Assembly: GCA_947652605.1 (NCBI GenBank) | Contig: OX393581.1 | Location: 51,979,924-52,043,923 of the forward strand | Length of the DNA stretch: 64,000 bases | DNA from: Elmis aenea | Taxonomy: Eukaryota > Arthropoda > Insecta > Coleoptera > Elmidae | Direction: 5' to 3' | Shown: in pieces, positions 58,077 to 64,000 of the stretch | Position numbering within the stretch: the stretch's first letter is position 1 | Layout of the letters: the number at the start of each line of letters is the position of its first letter | Notes under the pieces: generated by a model | What the model saw: the letters and a program-made list of their open reading frames with translations, nothing else | Databases searched by the model: none | What the model was told of the DNA's origin: nothing | Made by a program: the position numbers and the translations under genes

Positions 58077-60779
58077 TACAGGGTGGTGCTTTTTTCGATG
58101 CTCACCATTGCTATCTTGGAAACGGTAAGAGATACAAGGTCGGTTAAATTAGAGAAAAGTTGCACATTTTGATGGCGATTGAGAATCTGAAATGAAATAG
58201 TGGATATTTTGATTCGTTTTTGATTTATTACAAAAAAAATTAGAAATGTGATTTTAGAAAAATATTATTATCTTCCCTACCATTGACGCTATTTCATTTA
58301 AACTTGGTAACTGTTTTTGACCGTCCTGGTTTTGATGACGTCAACAGAAATTTTCTAAGCCTTCTAGATTTCAAGTTGCGATAGTCAACTTTTTTATTTC
58401 TTATGGCCGCCATGTTGGATTTTTACACCATCAGACAAACAAAAAAATTAGCTTTCCAGATTTGTAACCAACATACTCTTTTTCTTTCAAAAAACTTGTT
58501 AAAATTTGAAAATTTGTATAAATAATCTATAAAATCGCGAATGTTCTGAAAAACAATTGAAATTATAATATAAATAAAAGTGACACAGCATTTTATAGGT
58601 CTAATAAAAAAACGAAATGACAATAAATTTAAAACACCAGACGGTCGTTGTTCGTCGGTCGTCGGTCATCGTTCGTCAGTCGTCGGCCGTCGGTCGTCGT
58701 TCGTCGTTCTTCGGTCGTCGTTCGTCGGTCATCGTTCGTCGGTCGTCGTTCGTCGGTCGTCGTTCGTCGTTCGTCGGTCATCGTTCGTCGGCCGTCGGTT
58801 GTCGTTCAACGTTCGTCGGTCGTCGTTCGTCGGTCGTCGTTCGTCGTTCGTCGTTCTTCGGTCGGCGTTCGTCGTTCGTCAGTCGTCGTTCGTCGGCCGT
58901 CGTTCGTTGTTCTTCGGTCGTCGTTCTTCGTTCGTCGTTCTTCGTTCGGCGGTCCTCTTTCGACGGTCGTCGGTAGTTGTTCGTCGGTCGTCGTTCGTCG
59001 GTCATCGTTCGTCAGTCGTCGTTCGTCGGCCGTCGGTCGTCGTTCGTCGTTCTTCGGTCGTTGTTTGTCGTTCTTCGTTCGTCGGTCCTCGTTCGACGGT
59101 CGTCGGTAGTTGTTTGTCGTTCGACGTTCGTCGGTCGTCGTTCAACGGTCGTCGTTCGTCGTTCGTCGGTCGTCGTTCGTCGTTATTCGGTCGTCGTTCG
59201 ACGGTCGTCGTTCAACGGTCGTCGTTCGGCGGTCGTCGGTCGTCGTTCGTCGGTCGTCGTTTGTCGTTCCTTGTTCGTTGTTCGTCGGTCGTCGTTCGTC
59301 GTTCTTTGTTCAACGGTCGTCGTTCGTCGTTCGACGGTCGTCGGTCGCCGTTCGTCGTTCTTCGGTCGTCGTTCGTCGGTCGCCGTTCGTCGGTCGTCGT
59401 TCAACGGTCGTCGTTCGGCGATCGTCGGTCGTCGTTCGTCGTTATTCGGTCGTCGTTCGTCGGTCGTCGTTCAACGGTCGTCGTTCGGCGGTCGTCGGTC
59501 GTCGTTTGTCGTTCAACGGTCGTCGTTCGTCGTTCGACGGTCGTCGTTCGTCGGTCGTCGTTCAACGGTCGTCGTTCGGCGGTCGTCGGTCGTCGTTCGT
59601 CGGTCGTCGTTTGTCGTTCTTCGTTCGTCGGTCCTCGTTCGACGGTCGCCGGTAGTTGTTCGTCGTTCGTCGTTCTTCGGTCGTCGTTCGTCGGTCGTCG
59701 TTCGTCGGTCGTCGTTCGTCGGTCGTCGTTCGCCGGTCGTCGTTCGTCGGTCGTCGTTCGTCGTTCATCGTTCGTCGGTCGTCGGTCGTCGTTCGTCGTT
59801 CTTCGTTCAACGGTCGTCGTTCGTCGTTCGACGGTCGTCGGTCGTCGTTCGTCGTTCTTCGTTCGTCGGTCGCCGTTCGTCGGTCGTCGTTCGTCGTTCG
59901 TCGGTCGTCCTTCGACGTTCGTCGTTCGACGTTTGTCGTTCAATGGTCGGCGGTCGACGGTCGTCGTTCGTCGGTCATCGTTCGTAAGTCATCGTTCATC
60001 GGCTGTCGGTCGTCGTTCGTCATTCGATGGTCATCGGTCGTCGTTCGTCTTTCGATGGTCGTTGGTCGTCGTTCGTTGTTCGACGTTCTTCGGTCGTCGT
60101 TCGACGTTCGTCATTCAACGGTCGTCGTTCGACGTTTGTCGTTCAACGGTCGTCGGTCATCGTTCGACGTTTGTCATTCAACGGTCGTCGTTCGACGTTT
60201 GTCGTTCAACGGTCGTCGGTCGTTGTTCGTTGGTCGTCGTTCGTCGGTCGCCGTTCGTCGGCCTCGACGGCCTTCGTTCGACGGTCGCTGTTCGCCGGAC
60301 GTCGTTCGTTAGTTTTTTTATTTATTTACCTACAATTTACACATATAAATAAACAAGTTTTTTTAAAAAAAAAAGGTATCTTGGTTACCAATCTAAAAAG
60401 CTAATTTTTTTGTCTGCCTGATGGTGTAAAAATCCAATATGGCGGCCATAACAAATAAAAAAGTTGACTATCGCAACTTGAAATCTAGAAGGCTTAGAAA
60501 ATTTCTGTTGACGTCATCAAAATCAGGACGGTCAAAAACATACAGTTACCAAGTTTAAATTAAATAGTGTCAGTGGTAGGGAAGATATTAATATTTTTCT
60601 AAAATCACATTTTTTAGTTTTTTTGTAATAAATCAAAAACGAATCAAAATTTCCAGGATTTCTTTTCAGATTCTTAATCGCCATAAAAATGTGCAACTTT
60701 TCTCTGATCTAACCGACCTTGTATCTCTTACCGTTTCCAAGATAACAATGGTGAGCATCGAAAAAAGCACCACCCTGTA
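58077..60779. mobile_element. 2.7-kb foldback element with a heptamer array in the loop
   Basis: Ends TACAGGGTGGTGCTTTTTTC and the mirror GAAAAAAGCACCACCCTGTA. Arms of about 450 bp each are nearly perfect inverted copies (AGATACAAGGTCGGTTAAAT; ATGGCCGCCATGTTGGATTT and mirrors). Between them lies the 1.67-kb array at 58641-60311. TA flanks both ends. Removing the element and one TA brings the two halves of the interrupted hAT transposase back into one frame, which fixes the target duplication as TA. Confidence 0.9.
58641..60311 (+). repeat. (TCGTCGK)n heptanucleotide array, about 239 units
   Basis: The sequence parses into 7-bp units TCGTCGG and TCGTCGT with point variants (TCATCGT, CCGTCGG, TCAACGG, TCTTCGG). 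Because 7 is not a multiple of 3, three units (21 bp) make a 7-residue translation cycle, and all plus frames read RRSSFVG/RRSSVVV-like peptides without stops for hundreds of codons. The GC and CpG content is far above the surrounding DNA. The ORFs (the longest 590 codons) are a by-product of the repeat, not genes. Confidence 0.9.
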
Positions 60780-61069
60780 TACAATGTCTCAAGAGAGACT
60801 TAATTCCTTAGCAATATTATCCATCGAAAATACAGAAGTTGAAATGACAGACTTTGAAGATTTAATTGAAAAATGGGCTGTTCAATGCCCAACTCCAAAA
60901 CTGAAAAAAGTCTTACATTATGCAAAAATATTTCAATGATTTTGTGTTTGTTGTGTTATTTTTGTTTATAAACTTATTATGTACTGCAGTAAATACCAAC
61001 AAAAATATTTGAAGTAGGAATAACTGTGGTTTTAATCTTATTTTATTACAATTGTATGCAATTTACGTG

Positions 61070-61993
61070 AAGTGCCCTAATATGGAATACTTTTTTGTAT
61101 TCGGCCATAATATTCACATTTATTCAACAAAATTTTGCAAAACAAATTATAAGGAATTTGTAATGAATACGCAACACATTACTCGAATTCTGGTACGATA
61201 TTACGGTAGATATTTCTTATATAGCTATTTTTTTTAAATGTTACTACTATTCCATATTAAGCTCCCAGGGAACCTAATATGGAATACTAGGAGTTCTTAA
61301 TATGGAATATAGAATTATATACGAAATATACATTAAAATAAACAACTGCTCATAGATTAATCTTTTATTTCTTTCTGATTTGCATTATTACTTAAACCAA
61401 ACCAAAACTCTGTTATTTATGTAAATTAAATTATAATTCAAGTGTCATTCGAACTAAATGTTGATAATTTATTTATTTTTTACAGGTAGGACAATAGAAT
61501 AGTTTTTTTGGGTATTTTGCACATTTTTCGTCTGCCCATTTCTGACACTTTTGACACTGAACCCATATTGCTGTACTTAGTGACCATAATCATATTCATT
61601 ATAAGGCATCTCTATGTATTCCATATTAGGTATCAAGGTGACATTTCAAAAATCGGTATATGTAAAACATGAAATGGCCCCAATCAAAATTTTGGTCTAT
61701 TTAATTGAAATGTAAAGGCTCATGCTAAATAAACATGCAATCAAATATTTTATATAATTTACGCTAGCATATAATATTTTGCACTGAAAGATTAAGCCTA
61801 AAAACTCAGTAGCACGTCAAAAATATATTTGAATCTGTTATGTAATCTAGTGAATATTTTTTAACTATTTTACATTTGGAAATGTGTGATCAATGTACAA
61901 ATAGGTACATATACTTTTCAACAGATATCGCTTATTCATTGTCATAAAACTGATGTATTCCATAATAGGTAACTGTTCCATATAAGGGCACTT
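61070..61993. mobile_element. TIR element with repeated AATATGGAATA sites, nested in hAT
   Basis: Ends AAGTGCCCTAATATGGAATA and GTTCCATATAAGGGCACTT. The same motif recurs inside: around 61247-61318 (three times, both orientations), 61616-61632 and 61954-61967. Such subterminal repeats usually bind transposase. The ORF at 61052-61237 runs over the left end and has no known domain. The superfamily is not identified. Confidence 0.55.
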
Positions 61994-62117
61994 TACTCTA
62001 TATATTTAATTATTCAAATTTAATTAATTCAATGTAACAATTTTACAAACGAATTTTTTACAGGGGGGCCCAAAAAAGTCTTGCACCCGGGCCCCGACAT
62101 ACAGATGACCGGCCCTG

Positions 62118-62270
62118 GACATGCTAAACAGGAGGCACGCAAAAATGGGATGGACAACGAAGTTTGAGGGAAAAAAGCTGGAAGAGGAAGATCAAAAACA
62201 AAATGGAAAAACGAAGTGAGACAAACTAGAAGAATCTTCCTAGCAGTACTTTTCCCATTTTTCACGTGAA
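62118..62270 (+). mobile_element. LINE 3' fragment, right part
   Basis: Starts with the duplicated GACATGCT and continues as NRRHAKMGWTTKFEGKK, then, after a frameshift, AGRGRSKTKWKNEVRQT. It completes the LINE tail begun at 56735. Confidence 0.7.
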
Positions 62271-62399
62271 ATTTAAAATTGCTGTATAACTTATTTGAGG
62301 GCTAATAATCCTTAATTTGGCCACAATTAACGTGTATAGAAAGTTTGGCACCATTTTGCTTTAATTTTAAGAAAGTCGATTTTTTGGTTGAAAAAAGTA

Positions 62400-64000
62400 C
62401 TTACTAACTTACTTAATCCATGTCGCCTATCTACCCTCATGGGTGTAAGGTATTGGGGAGAATTGAGTTTTCCTTTATCATTTTTCATTTGTTGGAGTCT
62501 TCCATATCTTTCTCCATTCTGTTCTGTTTTGAGTCTTATTCCCTACGTCCTACCACTTTATTCCTCTACTGTCCAGTGCTTGTTTTACTCCTTCCTGCCT
62601 CTCGTTTTCTTTTTGGTACTTGTCGCTTCAAACACTTTTCTTGTTAACCTTATGTTGTCCAAATGTTTCACATGTCCGAACCATCGTAGTATTCCTTCTT
62701 CTATTTTATTTCTTAGTGGTTTCACCTTTAAATTTTCTCTGTGTGTTGTATTTCTAATTTTGTCCAATTTGGTTTTATTTTCAATTTTCCTCAGGAATCT
62801 CATCTCGGTTGCTTCCAACGCCTTTTTGTGTTTTTCTGTTGTGGTCTATGTCTCCGAGGCCTATGTTAGCATAAGGGTGACTACTTTTTCATGTATTTCT
62901 ATTTTTACTTCTTTCGGGATTTCATTTTCCCTAGGAATGTGTTTTTAATACTATTGAATAATCTTCCTCGTTTTATCCTTCTTTCTTTAACTTCTTCTGT
63001 ATTCTGTTATTGTCGATCCTAAATATTTAAATTTTTGTACTTGTTTTAGATTTTCTCCCTTCAGCTCCATATTGTGTATTTTTTCCTATAATCATTGTTT
63101 CCGTATTCCTTTGGTTTATTTTCTTTCCAAATTTCTCAAGCGTTGTTCCGAATATAACCAGATTTTCTTTTAGTGTTTTTCCACTCTTCGTAATTACTAC
63201 CATCTCATCTGAATAGCAAACTTCTGATACAGTTATTCTTTCCATGTTCCAATATACCACGTATTTTTTGACTTTCCTCTTCGCTTCTTTTATAGCTTCA
63301 TCTAGGACTTGTGAAAATAGTAGAAGGCTTAAAATGCAACCTTGCCTCACTCCTCTTATAGTTTCAAATATTTCCGATTCTTCATGCCTTGTTCTTACGT
63401 AGTTTATTGTCTTTTTGTATAAGCTTTTTATTCCTTTGATCAGATTTCTTGAGGTATCTCGTTTTTTTTTAAAATTGTCCATATATCTTCTCTTCTACCC
63501 TGATCAAAAGCTTTCTTTAGATCGACAAAACAGTTATGTATGTTCCTTCCCTTAATAATTGCTTTCTCGACTACCTGCCAAACAATAAATAAACCATCAT
63601 TTACTCCACAATTTGGTCTAAAACCCATTTGACTTTCTTCTACTGTTGTTTCCATCCACTTTCTTAGTCTTTTCTCCAGTACTCTTGCCTCTTGCATATA
63701 ATTTTGCTACTATACTAATTAGTGTGATACCTCTATAGTTTTTGCAGTCTTTACTGTCCCCATTTTTATATATAGGTGTTATATCCCCATCCTCCAATCC
63801 TCTGGCACCTTTTCTTCTTTGTATACTTTATTAAATAGGTTTAAGAGTTCCAGTAAGGCTAACTTCCATTACACCCTTATTATCTCCGCTGTTATTTGAT
63901 CATGCCCTGGTGCTTTTCCTGTTTTCATCTTATTTAGTGCTTCTTTTATTTCTTCTTCTTTCTGTACGTTGTATTCTGCTATTTTCACATTACTTTCCGC
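62400..64000 (-). mobile_element. LINE reverse transcriptase ORF2, decayed, open at right edge
   Basis: Read on the minus strand from the right edge: KEALNKMKTGKAPGHDQITA, EEKVPEDWRMG, ARVLEKRLRKWMETTVEESQ with MGFRPNCGVNDGLFIV, palm motif A as HNCFVDLKKAFD, motif B as GVRQGCILSLLLFSQVLDE, motif C altered to CYSDEMVVI (normally YADD), then KKINQRNTETMIIG. After a gap comes FLRKIENKTKLDKIRN with GILRWFGHVKHLDNI and a KKKTRGRKE tail. Several stops and the altered motif C show it is dead. The endonuclease part would lie beyond the window. Confidence 0.8.

Larger units (their letters stand above)
56935..62117 (+). mobile_element. 5.2-kb hAT transposon, host of nested insertions
   Basis: Ends CAGGACCGGCCAAGTGGGGG and ACCGGCCCTG, with subterminal inverted ACCCGGGGCCC/GGGCCC blocks, flanked by a perfect 8-bp duplication GACATGCT (56927-56934 and 62118-62125). 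The transposase dimerization domain is split: VTAANAERSSSKLKL at about 57990-58035 and SQERLNSLAILSIENTEVEM at 60786-60845. The split is caused by the foldback at 58077-60779. Another TIR element lies at 61070-61993. Most of the transposase upstream is lost. Confidence 0.85.

Noticed and set aside
58641..60311. Interstitial telomeric repeat
   Set aside because: The unit TCGTCGK is not the insect TTAGG or TCAGG telomere repeat.
58580..60352. A 590-codon ORF and several overlapping ORFs of 120-340 codons in all plus frames and on the minus strand
   Set aside because: They are produced by the 7-bp repeat, which has no stop codon in any plus frame. The peptides (RRSSFVG repeats) match no domain and the same array reads equally open in every plus frame.
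53410..64000. Endogenous viral sequences
   Set aside because: All reverse transcriptase fragments are of the non-LTR type; no LTR, gag, integrase or envelope features were seen.

Overview
The window looks like AT-rich, intron-rich insect nuclear DNA, crowded with transposons. The ribosomal protein L10A gene, the long introns and the abundance of foldback elements ending in TACAGGGTG suggest an insect, perhaps a beetle; the order is an inference. I found no sign of bacterial or viral origin.

Layout. (1) 1-18577, minus strand: most of a receptor gene with a signal peptide, eleven fibronectin type III (FN3) domains and a transmembrane exon. Its cytoplasmic part lies beyond the left edge. Its introns hold several palindromic elements. 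(2) 18578-23776: no gene; decayed transposons. (3) 23777-25269, minus strand: RpL10Ab, complete in four coding exons. (4) 25721-40855, plus strand: a complete 19-exon gene for a bridge-like lipid transfer protein of the BLTP3 (UHRF1BP1/UHRF1BP1L) family, head to head with RpL10Ab across about 450 bp. Its introns carry three different tandem arrays and several foldback elements. (5) 40856-48087: intergenic, with transposon remnants. (6) 48088-53409, plus strand: a five-exon gene for a sperm-tail PG-rich repeat protein (STPG1-like), with a hAT transposon in one intron and a 354-bp tandem repeat in another. (7) 53410-64000: a transposon graveyard. It holds a three-level nest: a LINE 3' piece is split by a 5.2-kb hAT element, which is split by a 2.7-kb foldback element whose loop is about 240 copies of a 7-bp unit. 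A LINE reverse transcriptase on the minus strand runs off the right edge.

The splice junctions of RpL10Ab, BLTP3 and STPG1-like keep one continuous frame (217, about 1311 and about 276 residues). This is the main support for those gene models. The genes have unrelated roles (cell-surface receptor, translation, lipid transport, axoneme); only RpL10Ab and BLTP3 look likely to share a promoter.

The most unusual feature is the set of TACAGGGTG-ended foldback elements. They are near-complete palindromes of 0.05 to 2.7 kb in several sequence families, sharing only the terminal 10-14 bp, and they insert at TA. Some carry tandem repeats in the loop.
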